From NCBI RefSeq assembly GCF_000252995.1, contig NC_015761.1:2976001-3040000 (forward strand): DNA of 64,000 nucleotides, in the 5' to 3' direction. The notes beneath the pieces are model-generated. The model was not told where the DNA came from, ran no database searches, and saw only the letters and a list, made by a program, of their open reading frames with translations. Position numbers and translations under genes: made by a program. The DNA comes from Salmonella bongori NCTC 12419. GTDB lineage: Bacteria; Pseudomonadota; Gammaproteobacteria; Enterobacterales; Enterobacteriaceae. Shown piece by piece: positions 55,043 through 64,000 of the stretch; the first letter of the stretch is position 1; the number at the start of each line of letters is the position of its first letter.

Positions 55043-55702
55043 ATGGCTGTCATTCAAGATATTATCGCCGCGCTCTGGCAACATGATTTTGCCGCGCTGG
55101 CGAATCCACATGTTGTTAGCGTCGTTTACTTTGTTATGTTCGCCACGCTATTTTTAGAAAATGGCCTGCTACCGGCGTCCTTCTTACCCGGCGACAGCCT
55201 GCTACTGCTGGCGGGTGCGCTAATCGCTCAGGACGTGATGCATTTTTTGCCGACGATTGCCATTCTTACCGCCGCAGCAAGCCTTGGTTGTTGGCTAAGT
55301 TATATTCAGGGGCGCTGGCTCGGTAACACGCGTACAGTAAAAAGCTGGCTGGCGCAGCTTCCCGTTAAATATCATCAGCGCGCGACCTGCATGTTTGACC
55401 GTCACGGTTTATTGGCGCTGCTTGCCGGGCGCTTTCTGGCGTTTGTACGTACCCTACTGCCGACAATGGCGGGTATTTCTGGTCTTTCCAACCGTCGGTT
55501 TCAGTTTTTTAACTGGTTAAGCGGCCTGCTGTGGGTGACCGTCGTGACCAGCTTCGGCTACGCGCTTAGTATGATTCCATTTGTGAAGCGTCATGAAGAT
55601 CAAGTGATGACCTTTTTGATGATCCTTCCCGTCGCGCTGCTGGTTGCCGGGCTATTAGGTACGCTGGTTGTCGTGATTAAAAAGAAATATTGCAACGCCT
55701 GA
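55043..55702 (+). CDS. yghB: DedA-family membrane protein YghB
   Basis: 219-residue inner-membrane protein of the DedA/SNARE-associated family, needed with YqjA for envelope and lipid homeostasis in E. coli. Family motifs: FLENGLLPASFLPGDSLLLL AGALIAQ, and GRFLAFVRTLLPTMAGISGL. Four or more helices. Confidence 0.95.
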   Translation: MAVIQDIIAALWQHDFAALANPHVVSVVYFVMFATLFLENGLLPASFLPGDSLLLLAGALIAQDVMHFLPTIAILTAAASLGCWLSYIQGRWLGNTRTVKSWLAQLPVKYHQRATCMFDRHGLLALLAGRFLAFVRTLLPTMAGISGLSNRRFQFFNWLSGLLWVTVVTSFGYALSMIPFVKRHEDQVMTFLMILPVALLVAGLLGTLVVVIKKKYCNA

Positions 55703-55773
55703 TTTGCCGGTGACCGGCCTGAATGGTCCGGCGTTGCCTGTGTGCTTAGCTGAGTTGTACCAGACTGATGCCT

Positions 55774-56694
55774 CTAATTTCCTTGCATTGTCCGCATTCG
55801 GGCCGCATCTTCGCCCGGCGTAAGGCCAAAATAGCGTTTAAACTCCCGACTAAATTGCGATGCGCTCTCATAGCCAACCCGCATCGCTGCGGCGCTGGCT
55901 TTCATACCGTCATGAATCATCATCATCCGCGCCTTATGTAGTCGGTAGCTTTTTAAATACTGCAATGGCGAAGTGCTGGTAACCGCCTTAAAATTATGAT
56001 GAAACGCCGATACGCTCATGTTTGCTTCCGCCGCCAGTTGCTCAACATTCAGGCTCTCGGTGTATTTCATTTCGATTTGTTTAAGTACGCGGCTAATCAG
56101 GCTAAAGTGCGTCTGGCGGCTAACCAGAGCAAGCAGCGCCCCGCCGCGTGGCCCCATCAGGACATGATAAAGAATTTCGCGAATAATTTGTTTTCCCAGA
56201 ATTCGCGCATCCAGCGGACGTTCCATCACATCAAGCAATCTTTCCACCGCGCATAAAATCTCGTCCGACAGCGTGGCGGAGTTAATCCCGCTGGCGGCCA
56301 CCGGACGCTGGAAACGCTCATCTTCGCCAATGTCCATAAGCAGCTCTTGCAATTGCAGCATATCAATATCAAGCCGAATCCCCGCCAGCGGCACCTCTGG
56401 CGTCGCGTAGGTTTCGCATTCAAAAGGGAGCGGTACGGTCAGTAAGAGATATTCGTTAGCATCGTAGCGAAACTCGCGTTCGTTGATATAGCCAATTTTA
56501 TGCCCGGAAAAGAGAAATATGATGCCAGGCTGATACATGACCGGCGTACGCGGCCCCGGTTCAACACCATATAACAGACGAATACCCGACAGCCGCTCAC
56601 TAATTTTTTTATCATTATTTTTCAAATAATTAATTTTATCCGCCAGCTGTAAGCAAATTGCTTCACGATTCATAACACGCCATCTTTTTATCAA
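55774..56694 (-). CDS. yqhC: AraC-family transcriptional activator YqhC
   Basis: 306 residues. N-terminal AraC_N-type ligand domain (PVMYQPGIIFLFSGHKIGYI) and C-terminal double HTH (VEQLAAEANMSVSAFHHNFK; AAMRVGYESASQFSREFKRY). YqhC activates yqhD and dkgA in response to reactive aldehydes in E. coli. The frame starts at a TTG with GGAG five bases upstream, giving MIKRWRVMNREAI; an ATG seven codons later is the alternative. Divergent from yqhD. Confidence 0.92.
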   Translation of the reverse strand: MIKRWRVMNREAICLQLADKINYLKNNDKKISERLSGIRLLYGVEPGPRTPVMYQPGIIFLFSGHKIGYINEREFRYDANEYLLLTVPLPFECETYATPEVPLAGIRLDIDMLQLQELLMDIGEDERFQRPVAASGINSATLSDEILCAVERLLDVMERPLDARILGKQIIREILYHVLMGPRGGALLALVSRQTHFSLISRVLKQIEMKYTESLNVEQLAAEANMSVSAFHHNFKAVTSTSPLQYLKSYRLHKARMMMIHDGMKASAAAMRVGYESASQFSREFKRYFGLTPGEDAARMRTMQGN

Positions 56695-56865
56695 ATCTAC
56701 TCCGCCGGATTGTGCGCATTTTTAGCAATTTTCTCCAGCATTCTGGAGAAATAGGCAAAACATTGGCAGAAATGAGCATTGAGAGGTCCTCCCCATAAGA
56801 CCACAATGATGGCCATCAGGCAGACAACCGCCTGCCCTCTTTTTACCCACATAAGGGAATGAGCC

Positions 56866-58029
56866 ATGAACAATTTTAAATTACATACCCCCACTCGCAT
56901 CCTGTTTGGTAAAGGCGCTATCGTCGATCTCCGCGATCAGATCCCGCAGGACGCCCGCGTGCTGATTACCTATGGCGGCGGTAGCGTGAAAAAGACCGGC
57001 GTACTGGCGCAGGTACAGGAAGCGTTAAAGGGGCTGGACGTTCGCGAGTTTGGCGGTATTGAACCGAACCCGTCATACGAAACGCTGATGAAGGCCGTTC
57101 AACTTGTGCGCGACGAGAATATTACGTTCCTGCTGGCTGTGGGCGGCGGTTCTGTACTGGATGGCACCAAATTTATTGCCGCAGCGGCGCAGTATGCGGA
57201 CGGCGTCGATCCATGGCACATTCTGGAAACTGGCGGTGCTGAGATTCGTGACGCAATCCCGATGGGGTCTGTGCTGACCCTACCGGCAACCGGCTCAGAA
57301 TCGAACGCCGGCGCCGTCATTTCCCGTAAAACCACTGGCGACAAACAGGCCTTCCACTCCTCGTTCGTGCAACCGGTGTTTGCCGTACTGGACCCGGTCT
57401 ACACTTATACATTACCGCCGCGCCAGGTTGCGAATGGCGTCGTGGATGCTTTCGTCCACACCGTTGAACAGTACGTTACTTATCCGGTTAACGGCAAAAT
57501 TCAGGATCGTTTCGCCGAAGGCATCTTACTCACGCTCATCGAAGAAGGTCCAAAAGCGCTGCAAGAGCCTGAAAATTATGACGTCCGCGCTAACGTGATG
57601 TGGGCCGCTACCCAGGCGCTGAATGGCCTGATTGGTGCTGGCGTCCCGCAGGACTGGGCAACACATATGCTGGGTCATGAGCTTACAGCGATGCACGGTC
57701 TCGATCATGCCCAGACTCTGGCTATCATTCTACCTGCGCTGTGGAACGAAAAACGCGATGTTAAACGCACAAAACTCCTGCAATACGCGGAACGTGTATG
57801 GAATATCACTACCGGTTCCGACGACGAGCGCATTGATGCTGCTATTGCCGCCACCCGCCGTTTCTTTGAACAAATGGGCGTACCGACCCGTCTGTCCGAT
57901 TACAGTCTGGATGGCAGTTCTATTCCAGCATTACTGGCCAAACTGGAGGCGCATGGTTGCACAAATTTAGGCGAAAATCAGGATATTACGCTGGAAGTCA
58001 GCCGTCGGATTTATGAAGCGGCACGCTAA
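56866..58029 (+). CDS. yqhD: NADPH-dependent aldehyde reductase (alcohol dehydrogenase) YqhD
   Basis: 387-residue iron-type alcohol dehydrogenase that detoxifies short-chain and lipid-derived aldehydes. Cofactor motif AVGGGSVLDGTKF (GGGS), metal ligands in VVDAFVHTVEQYV and HMLGHELTAMHGLDHAQTLA. Start MNNFKLHTPTRILFG. Likely controlled by YqhC. Confidence 0.97.
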   Translation: MNNFKLHTPTRILFGKGAIVDLRDQIPQDARVLITYGGGSVKKTGVLAQVQEALKGLDVREFGGIEPNPSYETLMKAVQLVRDENITFLLAVGGGSVLDGTKFIAAAAQYADGVDPWHILETGGAEIRDAIPMGSVLTLPATGSESNAGAVISRKTTGDKQAFHSSFVQPVFAVLDPVYTYTLPPRQVANGVVDAFVHTVEQYVTYPVNGKIQDRFAEGILLTLIEEGPKALQEPENYDVRANVMWAATQALNGLIGAGVPQDWATHMLGHELTAMHGLDHAQTLAIILPALWNEKRDVKRTKLLQYAERVWNITTGSDDERIDAAIAATRRFFEQMGVPTRLSDYSLDGSSIPALLAKLEAHGCTNLGENQDITLEVSRRIYEAAR

Positions 58030-58133
58030 GGTTTTTTCGCCTCTGGCTTTCGTTTTTGGCCATTTCGTCCAGACTTAAGTCACTTAGTCTCGCCGGGCAG
58101 GTTCCGGCGAGTCAATTAAAAGAGGAACACATC

Positions 58134-58961
58134 ATGGCTAATCCAACCATTATCAGGCTACAGGATGGCAACGTAATGCCGCAACTTGGGCTGGGCGTCT
58201 GGAAAGCAAGCAATGAAGAGGTGATCACCGCGATTCATAAAGCGCTGGAGGTGGGTTATCGCTCGATTGATACCGCCACAGCGTATCAGAATGAAGAAGG
58301 CGTCGGCAAAGCGATAAAAGAAGCGAGCGTCGCGCGGGATGAGCTGTTTATCACCACCAAGTTGTGGAATGACGATCAGAAACGTCCCCGTGAAGCGTTG
58401 CAGGAAAGTCTGAGAAAACTCCAGCTTGATTATCTCGATCTCTATCTGATGCACTGGCCCGTTCCGGCTATCGACCACTATGTGGAAGCCTGGCAGGGTA
58501 TGATCGATCTGCAAAAAGAGGGACTGGTAAAGAGTATAGGAGTCTGTAACTTTCAGATCCCTCACCTCCAGCGCCTGATTGATGAAACTGGCGTTACCCC
58601 GGTGATTAACCAGATAGAGTTACACCCTCTGATGCAGCAGCGACAGCTACATGCGTGGAATGCGACACATAAAATCCAGACCGAGTCCTGGAGTCCGCTG
58701 GCGCAGGGCGGCGAAGGCGTATTCGATCAGAAAGTGATTCGCGAGCTGGCGGATAAATATGGCAAAACGCCTGCCCAGATCGTGATTCGCTGGCATCTGG
58801 ACTGCGGACTGGTCGTGATCCCAAAATCCGTTACTCCATCTCGTATTGCGGAAAACTTTGCTGTCTGGGATTTCCGTCTCGATAAAGATGAATTAAGCGA
58901 AATCGCAAAACTGGATCAAGGAAAACGTCTTGGCCCCGATCCGGATCAGTTCGGCGGCTAA
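58134..58961 (+). CDS. dkgA: 2,5-diketo-D-gluconate reductase A
   Basis: Aldo-keto reductase of 275 residues; also reduces methylglyoxal. Catalytic residues: Asp and Tyr in SIDTATAYQNEEGVGKA, Lys in FITTKLWND, His in LYLMHWPVP. NADPH motif IPKSVTPSRIAENF. An upstream frame to 58056 is open but MANPTIIRLQDGNVMP with SD AGAGGAA is the start. Lies 104 bases after yqhD. Confidence 0.96.
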   Translation: MANPTIIRLQDGNVMPQLGLGVWKASNEEVITAIHKALEVGYRSIDTATAYQNEEGVGKAIKEASVARDELFITTKLWNDDQKRPREALQESLRKLQLDYLDLYLMHWPVPAIDHYVEAWQGMIDLQKEGLVKSIGVCNFQIPHLQRLIDETGVTPVINQIELHPLMQQRQLHAWNATHKIQTESWSPLAQGGEGVFDQKVIRELADKYGKTPAQIVIRWHLDCGLVVIPKSVTPSRIAENFAVWDFRLDKDELSEIAKLDQGKRLGPDPDQFGG

Positions 58962-58983
58962 CTTATTATTTATTCCTCTTCAG

Positions 58984-59009
58984 GCCCGGCGATCCCGTCG
59001 GGCTTTTTT
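58984..59009 (+). terminator. Rho-independent terminator after dkgA
   Basis: GCCCG GCGATCCCGT CGGGC followed by TTTTTT, about 23 bases past the stop. Confidence 0.88.
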
Positions 59010-59153
59010 GCATTCAGACATATTAAGAAACAATTAACGCGCATTTATCAGTGTATTTTCCCCACACACAAGCGCAGCATTATTCTGATTTTGTGAATAT
59101 TTATTCATATTAATTATGAATTTACTGGATATATATAAAATATTTATGGATGT

Positions 59154-60614
59154 GTGATTGTGGCGGAAAAAAAATCTCAGGGCGTCAAATGGCTCCCATT
59201 AATTGTTATTATACTGATCGCCGCCGGATTGTGGCAGCTTACGCCCCCTTCTGGCTTAAGCGCGCCGGCCTGGCATTCCGCAATTATTTTCGTGGCGACG
59301 ATCGCCTCAATCGTGGCGAAAGTACTGCCCATTGGCGCGGTCGGTATTATCGGCATCACCGTCTTTGCGCTCGCCTATGCCGCCGGTGACAAAACGGCCA
59401 GTGGCGCGATTACCACAGCGTTGAGCGAGCTGAACAGTTCGCTGATCTGGCTTATCGTCGTCGCCTTTATGATTGCCCGCGGGTTTATCAAAACCGGGCT
59501 CGGACGACGCATCGCCCTACAAATGATTCGTCTGTTAGGTAAGCGCACCCTGGGTTTGGCCTACGGCCTGGCGTTTGCCGACCTGATTCTCTCCCCCGCG
59601 ATGCCCAGCAACACCGCGCGCTGTGGCGGCGTGATATACCCCATTGCCGACTCGCTGGCGCGTAGCTTTAATTCGCATCCGGAAGATGAATCTCGCAGCA
59701 AGATCGGAACCTTTTTAATCACCTGTATTGGCAACGTGAATGACGTCACTGCCGCGCTGTTTATGACGGGTTATACGGGCAATCTGCTGGCGGTAAAACT
59801 GGCGGCGAACGCTGGCGTGACGCTGAACTGGGGAAGCTGGTTTATGGCGGCGCTTCTGCCTTGCCTGGTCTCTCTCCTTATCGTCCCACTGCTGGTCTAC
59901 TGGTTGACGCGTCCGGAGATTAAACACACACCGGATGCGCCGGAGCTGGCGCGCAAAGAGCTGGCGCAAATGGGCAGTATGGCGCGCGGCGAATGGCTAA
60001 TGCTCGCCACCGTCGGCGTTTTACTGGTACTGTGGATTTTTGGCGACACGCTCGGCGTGGATGCCACTACCGCCTCTTTCGTCGGACTCTCAATTTTATT
60101 GCTAAGCGGCGTGCTCACCTGGGAAGACGTGAAAAGTGAGAAAGGCGCCTGGGATACGTTAATTTGGTTCGCCGCTCTGCTAATGATGGCTAACCAGTTG
60201 AAAAAACTAGGTTTCACCAGCTGGTTTGGCAATCTGATTGGCGACAGCATCGGCAGTACAATGCACGGAACCAGTTGGATAATCATCCTGCTGCTGCTTA
60301 ACGCCGCCTATTTTTATACCCACTACTTTTTCGCCAGCGGCAACGCGCAAATCGCCGCGCTGTATGCGGTATTCCTGGGCGTTGGTCTGCATCTGAATAT
60401 CCCGCCAGCGCCGATGGCGCTCATGCTGGCGTTTACCAGTAGCCTGTACTGTTCTCTTACTCAGTATACGCACGCACGCGGCCCCATTCTGTTTGGCGCC
60501 GGCTACGTGCCGACGGGCGTCTGGTGGCGAACCGGTTTTATTATCAGCCTCTTTAACCAGGCGGTCTTTTTGACAGTCGGCCTCGCATGGTGGAAAGTGT
60601 TAGGGCTGTATTAA
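59154..60614 (+). CDS. DASS-family anion permease (dicarboxylate/tartrate type)
   Basis: 486-residue inner-membrane transporter with 12 or more helices of the divalent anion:Na+ symporter family; resembles TtdT and CitT. Family elements: ELNSSLIWLIVVAFMIARGF IKTGLGRRIAL, SPAMPSNTARCGGVIYPIA (SNT substrate motif), and GSxxxxSLTQYTHARGPIL FGAGYVP. Start GTG at 59154 or 59160. Substrate probably a C4-dicarboxylate, tartrate or citrate. Not at this site in E. coli. Confidence 0.88.
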   Translation: MIVAEKKSQGVKWLPLIVIILIAAGLWQLTPPSGLSAPAWHSAIIFVATIASIVAKVLPIGAVGIIGITVFALAYAAGDKTASGAITTALSELNSSLIWLIVVAFMIARGFIKTGLGRRIALQMIRLLGKRTLGLAYGLAFADLILSPAMPSNTARCGGVIYPIADSLARSFNSHPEDESRSKIGTFLITCIGNVNDVTAALFMTGYTGNLLAVKLAANAGVTLNWGSWFMAALLPCLVSLLIVPLLVYWLTRPEIKHTPDAPELARKELAQMGSMARGEWLMLATVGVLLVLWIFGDTLGVDATTASFVGLSILLLSGVLTWEDVKSEKGAWDTLIWFAALLMMANQLKKLGFTSWFGNLIGDSIGSTMHGTSWIIILLLLNAAYFYTHYFFASGNAQIAALYAVFLGVGLHLNIPPAPMALMLAFTSSLYCSLTQYTHARGPILFGAGYVPTGVWWRTGFIISLFNQAVFLTVGLAWWKVLGLY

Positions 60615-60657
60615 ACGCAAAACGCATCGATAGCCTCTCGGTTAACGGAGAAATGGA

Positions 60658-61119
60658 ATGACCTGCATTTTCTGTCAAATAGTTGAAAATAAAGCGCCTT
60701 GTCATAAAGTTTGGGAAGATGAGCATCACCTGGCTTTTTTATCCATTTTTCCGAATACCGATGGGTTTACCGTGGTGATCCCGAAAAAACATTACCCCAG
60801 CTACGCGTTCGATCTGCCACCGCAGGCGCTGGCGGATCTGATGCTGGCGACGCAAAAAGTGGCGAAGCTACTGGATAAGGCATTTGTGGACGTGGGCCGT
60901 ACCGGGATGTTTTTTGAGGGATTTGGCGTCGATCATGTACACAGTAAGCTAAGTCCGATGCACGGCACAGCTAATCTGAGCGAATGGAAGCCTATCGAAT
61001 CGCGACAGAATAAATTTTTCGAGCGCTACGAGGGATATCTCTCATCGCATGATCATGAACGGGCGGATGATGAAAAACTGGCCGCGCTGGCGGCCAGAAT
61101 TCGACAAGTCCAGGTGTAA
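60658..61119 (+). CDS. HIT-family protein with altered triad
   Basis: 153-residue histidine-triad hydrolase-like protein. N-terminal CIFCQIVENKAPCHKVWEDE HHLAFL with a CxxC pair, then TDGFTVVIPKKHYPSYAFDL. The triad region reads DHVHSKLSPMHG, so the usual H-x-H-x-H is H-x-H-x-K: the nucleophile-position His remains but the last His is Lys. Possibly a nucleotide-binding or changed-specificity member. It begins 43 bases after the permease and may share its transcript. Confidence 0.85.
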   Translation: MTCIFCQIVENKAPCHKVWEDEHHLAFLSIFPNTDGFTVVIPKKHYPSYAFDLPPQALADLMLATQKVAKLLDKAFVDVGRTGMFFEGFGVDHVHSKLSPMHGTANLSEWKPIESRQNKFFERYEGYLSSHDHERADDEKLAALAARIRQVQV

Positions 61120-61256
61120 TCGTTGCCGGATGGCGTTCGGCCTGGGTTGAACTGTAGACCTGATAAGCGCAGCGCCATCAGGCAAAATAATCGCCGGATG
61201 GCGGCTTCCCTATAGACAGTAGGCCCGGTAAACACCAGCGCCACCGGGCGATTTCC
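61120..61256. repeat. BIME (clustered REP elements)
   Basis: Several REP cores: TTGCCGGATGGCG, CTGATAAGCGCAGCGCCATCAGGCA, CGCCGGATGGCGGC and GGCCCGGTAAACACCAGCGCCACCGGGC, between the convergent HIT and ygiQ genes. Confidence 0.85.
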
Positions 61257-63428
61257 TTAACGATCGGTAACCTTACCGCGCTTCTTGTTGGCGGCAAGTC
61301 CCTGCCGCTGATGCGCCACCGGCGTATGTTTAGTCAACGCCGGGCGAGTATGGCGGTTCTGGCGGCGCGCTTCACGCATCTCTTCAAGGGTTGGCGCGGG
61401 CACCAGGCATTCACGGCGACCGCCGATCAGATGCTTTTTCCCCATCGCTTCCAGGGCCTGGCGAATGATTGGCCAGTTCGCCGGATCGTGATAGCGCAGC
61501 AGCGCCTTATGCAGACGGCGCTGTTTGTCACCCTTAGGCACCACAACCTCTTCACTCTTATAGCCAATCTTACCCAGCGGGTTTTTGCCGGTGTAATACA
61601 TGGTGGTCGAGTTCGCCAGCGGCGACGGATAGAAGTTCTGCACCTGATCCAAACGGAAGCGGTGGCGTTTCAGCCACAGCGCCAGATTGACCATATCTTC
61701 ATCCCGTGTTCCCGGATGGGCGGAGATGAAATACGGGATCAGATACTGCTCTTTCCCTGCCTGTTTAGAGTAAAGGTCAAATAGCTCCTTAAAACGATCA
61801 TAGCTGCCCATACCCGGCTTCATCATTTTCGACAGCGGGCCTGTTTCGGTATGCTCCGGCGCAATCTTCAGATAGCCGCCCACATGATGGCTCGCCAGCT
61901 CTTTAATATAGCGAGGATCTTCCACGGCAATGTCATAGCGTACGCCGGAGGCAATTAAAATTTTCTTAATACCTTTCAGCTCGCGAGCGCGGCGATAGAG
62001 ATTAATTGTCGGCGTATGGTCAGTATCCATATGCGGACAGATATCCGGATAGACGCATGACAGGCGACGGCAGGTCTGTTCTGCGCGCGGCGACTTACAG
62101 CGCAGCATGTACATGTTGGCCGTAGGTCCGCCCAGATCGGAGATCACGCCGGTAAACCCCGGCACCGTATCGCGGATAGCTTCGATCTCATTGATGATGG
62201 AGTCTTCCGAGCGGCTCTGAATGATGCGCCCTTCATGTTCAGTGATCGAGCAGAAAGAGCACCCGCCAAAACAGCCACGCATGATATTGATCGAAAAGCG
62301 GATCATCTCATAAGCCGGAATGCGGGCATTACCGTAAGCCGGGTGCGGTACACGCTTGTATGGCAGTGCAAACACGCTATCCATCTCTTCAGTGGACAGC
62401 GGGATCGCAGGCGGGTTAATCCAGACATAGCGGTCGCCATGTTTTTGCATCAGTGCCCGGGCGCAGCCGGGGTTAGTTTCGTGATGCAGAATACGCGAAG
62501 CGTGTGCGTACAGTACCTTATCGCCCTTCACTTTTTCAAAGGACGGCAACAGGATGTATGTTTTTTCCCACGGCTTCGGACGCGGCGGCTGCACGGTAAT
62601 CGCCTTCGCCTCCTGCTTTTTCGGCGCGACCGGCTTATTATCCGCACACGGCAAGTCCTCACCATACGGATGTGGGATCGGATCAATTTTCCCCGGCGTG
62701 TCCAGGCGAGTGGAATCCACGCCGCTCCAGCCAGGCAAGGCTTCTTTGACCATAATCGCGGTATTACGCACATCGCGAATCTGATCGATGGTTTCGCCCA
62801 TCGCCAGACGGTGCGCGACCTCCACCAGCGGACGTTCGCCGTTGCCGAACATCAACATGTCGGCTTTGGAGTCGACTAATACTGAGCGGCGTACGGTGTC
62901 AGACCAGTAATCGTAATGTGCGGTACGGCGCAGGCTGGCTTCGATCCCGCCGAGGATCACCGGCACATCTTTCCACGCCTCTTTACAGCGCTGGGTGTAA
63001 ACCAGGGTAGCGCGATCCGGGCGCTTTCCCGCCACGTTATCCGGTGTATAGGCGTCATCATGGCGCAGACGGCGATCAGCGGTATAGCGGTTAATCATCG
63101 AATCCATGTTACCCGCGGTGACGCCGAAAAACAGATTCGGCTTACCCAGACGCATAAAGTCATCTTTGCTGTTCCAGTCCGGCTGGGCAATGATCCCTAC
63201 ACGGAAACCCTGTGCTTCCAGCATACGACCACAAATGGCCATGCCAAAGCTTGGATGATCGACATACGCGTCGCCCGTCACCAAAATAATGTCGCAGCTA
63301 TCCCAGCCAAGTTGATCCATTTCATCACGTGACATCGGCAAAAACGGCGCGGGCCCAAAACAGGCGGCCCAGTACTGCGGCCAGGAGAAAAGGTCGCGAT
63401 CCGGTTGGATCAGGGATATTGCGCTCAT
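61257..63428 (-). CDS. ygiQ: Radical SAM protein YgiQ
   Basis: 723 residues from MSAISLIQPDRDLFSWPQYW. An N-terminal YgiQ domain precedes the radical SAM core, with the [4Fe-4S] Cys motif in IMRGCFGGCSFCSITEHEG. The C-terminal DUF3362 region (HKALLRYHDPANWPIIRQAL) and a basic tail follow. In frame upstream there is a TTG, but the ATG at 63428 fits E. coli. The function is unsettled; linked to quinone biosynthesis in some studies. Confidence 0.95.
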   Translation of the reverse strand: MSAISLIQPDRDLFSWPQYWAACFGPAPFLPMSRDEMDQLGWDSCDIILVTGDAYVDHPSFGMAICGRMLEAQGFRVGIIAQPDWNSKDDFMRLGKPNLFFGVTAGNMDSMINRYTADRRLRHDDAYTPDNVAGKRPDRATLVYTQRCKEAWKDVPVILGGIEASLRRTAHYDYWSDTVRRSVLVDSKADMLMFGNGERPLVEVAHRLAMGETIDQIRDVRNTAIMVKEALPGWSGVDSTRLDTPGKIDPIPHPYGEDLPCADNKPVAPKKQEAKAITVQPPRPKPWEKTYILLPSFEKVKGDKVLYAHASRILHHETNPGCARALMQKHGDRYVWINPPAIPLSTEEMDSVFALPYKRVPHPAYGNARIPAYEMIRFSINIMRGCFGGCSFCSITEHEGRIIQSRSEDSIINEIEAIRDTVPGFTGVISDLGGPTANMYMLRCKSPRAEQTCRRLSCVYPDICPHMDTDHTPTINLYRRARELKGIKKILIASGVRYDIAVEDPRYIKELASHHVGGYLKIAPEHTETGPLSKMMKPGMGSYDRFKELFDLYSKQAGKEQYLIPYFISAHPGTRDEDMVNLALWLKRHRFRLDQVQNFYPSPLANSTTMYYTGKNPLGKIGYKSEEVVVPKGDKQRRLHKALLRYHDPANWPIIRQALEAMGKKHLIGGRRECLVPAPTLEEMREARRQNRHTRPALTKHTPVAHQRQGLAANKKRGKVTDR

Positions 63429-63536
63429 AATGCTTCCCAAAGTGGTAAAAAAATAATCAAAGGCCGGGGATTATAAGCCGGAACGAAGGATAAATCGAAA
63501 GGTATTCACCTCTCGCCCTGACGGGCGAGAAAAGGA

Positions 63537-64000
63537 TTACGGCGCCGGGTTGACCAGCATCTGCCCAATCGATCCGCGATCGGCCATTTCCAGCGTCTGA
63601 CTGTTGAAATAGAACGGGAAATGCGGCCAGGATGGCTGACCGTAGTAGACCAGCAATTCAACCTGGCCGTCCACCCAAACAGTATCTTTCCAGCCTCGAT
63701 CTTCCGGAAACGGCATGGCGCCGTTAACGTTGCGAATCAGGAAAGAAACGCCTTCAATATGGAACGACTGCGGCATATCGGCGCGTACCGTCCAGCGCTC
63801 CCAGGTGCCTTGCTGGGCGGTAATGTCAATGCGGTTGACATCCCATAACTGACCGTTAATCCCCGGATCGTCGCCAAGACTGATGTCCCGGCTGCGGATC
63901 GGCGCACCGCTCATGATCTCCGTCGGCAGCAGGCGCATGGGTAGATTATCAGTCACCAACGGCAGCAATCCGGTTGGCCGCAGCGTTAGTACCAGGGTAG
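63537..64000 (-). CDS. ftsP: Cell-division protein FtsP (SufI), 3' part
   Basis: Only the C-terminal ~154 residues are in the window; the frame runs off the right edge. Multicopper-oxidase-like fold lacking copper, a Tat-exported periplasmic protein that stabilises the divisome. Recognised by TGLLPLVTDNLPMRLLPTEI, SFHIEGVSFLIRNVNGAMPF and the terminal HFPFYFNSQTLEMADRGSIG. Partial because of the window end, not broken. Confidence 0.9.
   Translation of the reverse strand, partial: TLVLTLRPTGLLPLVTDNLPMRLLPTEIMSGAPIRSRDISLGDDPGINGQLWDVNRIDITAQQGTWERWTVRADMPQSFHIEGVSFLIRNVNGAMPFPEDRGWKDTVWVDGQVELLVYYGQPSWPHFPFYFNSQTLEMADRGSIGQMLVNPAP

Noticed and set aside
1..64000. CRISPR arrays
   Set aside because: No regularly spaced repeats of 24-36 bases with unique spacers were seen; the repeats found are REP, ERIC, the vgrG copies and the 24-bp duplication.

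Overview
The window is chromosomal DNA of an enterobacterium and almost certainly Salmonella enterica. The gene order mltC-nupG-speC-yqgA-pheV on the left and gss-yghU-hyb-exbBD-metC-yghB-yqhCD-dkgA-ygiQ-ftsP on the right is the Salmonella/Escherichia backbone, and several loci are Salmonella-typical (hexuronate operon of the SPI-13 region, the soluble CZB chemoreceptor, the second MCP after hyb, the DASS permease and HIT gene after dkgA). The serovar cannot be named from sequence alone.

Left backbone (1-6.1 kb): lytic transglycosylase mltC, nucleoside permease nupG, ornithine decarboxylase speC, membrane protein yqgA, then tRNA-Phe pheV, the attachment site for foreign DNA.

Accessory island (about 6.1-21 kb): a truncated P4-type integrase, phage ASH-like and transposase remnants, then an orphan type VI secretion (T6SS) cargo locus. 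vgrG is followed by a HEAT-like accessory protein, a small DUF6484-like protein and two effector modules. Each effector has a PAAR-like DUF4150 head and a predicted VRR-Nuc nuclease tail, and each is followed by two DUF3396 (immunity-type) genes. A DUF2169 adaptor and a thiolase-fold protein sit between the modules. The first effector is frameshifted at its 3' end. A 467-bp copy of part of vgrG closes the module at 19.6-20.0 kb. Behind it, on the other strand, lie an orphan tssE, an Hcp-like hybrid reading frame and a small unknown gene. No membrane complex, sheath or ATPase genes are present, so the cargo would need a T6SS encoded elsewhere.

Metabolic island (21.5-36 kb, SPI-13 region): a polysaccharide deacetylase, a nitrilase-family amidohydrolase, a decayed TetR-type regulator, and an ExuT-like transporter divergent from uxuA-uxuB-uxaC, with two ExuR/UxuR-type palindromes between them. 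These genes convert D-glucuronate to 2-keto-3-deoxygluconate. Next comes a glycoside cluster (OmpG-like porin, GH43 glycosidase, GPH-family symporter) and a soluble CZB-domain chemoreceptor.

Right backbone (36-64 kb): glutathionylspermidine synthetase/amidase gss, yghU, two broken ABC-type binding-protein genes, the complete hydrogenase-2 operon hybOABCDEFG, yghW, a FliA-type promoter and MCP gene, yqhA, three small unknown genes, yghA, exbBD with a Fur-like box, metC with MetJ boxes, yghB, yqhC-yqhD-dkgA, a DASS permease, a HIT protein with an altered triad, ygiQ, and the 3' end of ftsP running off the window. REP/BIME and ERIC repeats occupy several intergenic gaps.
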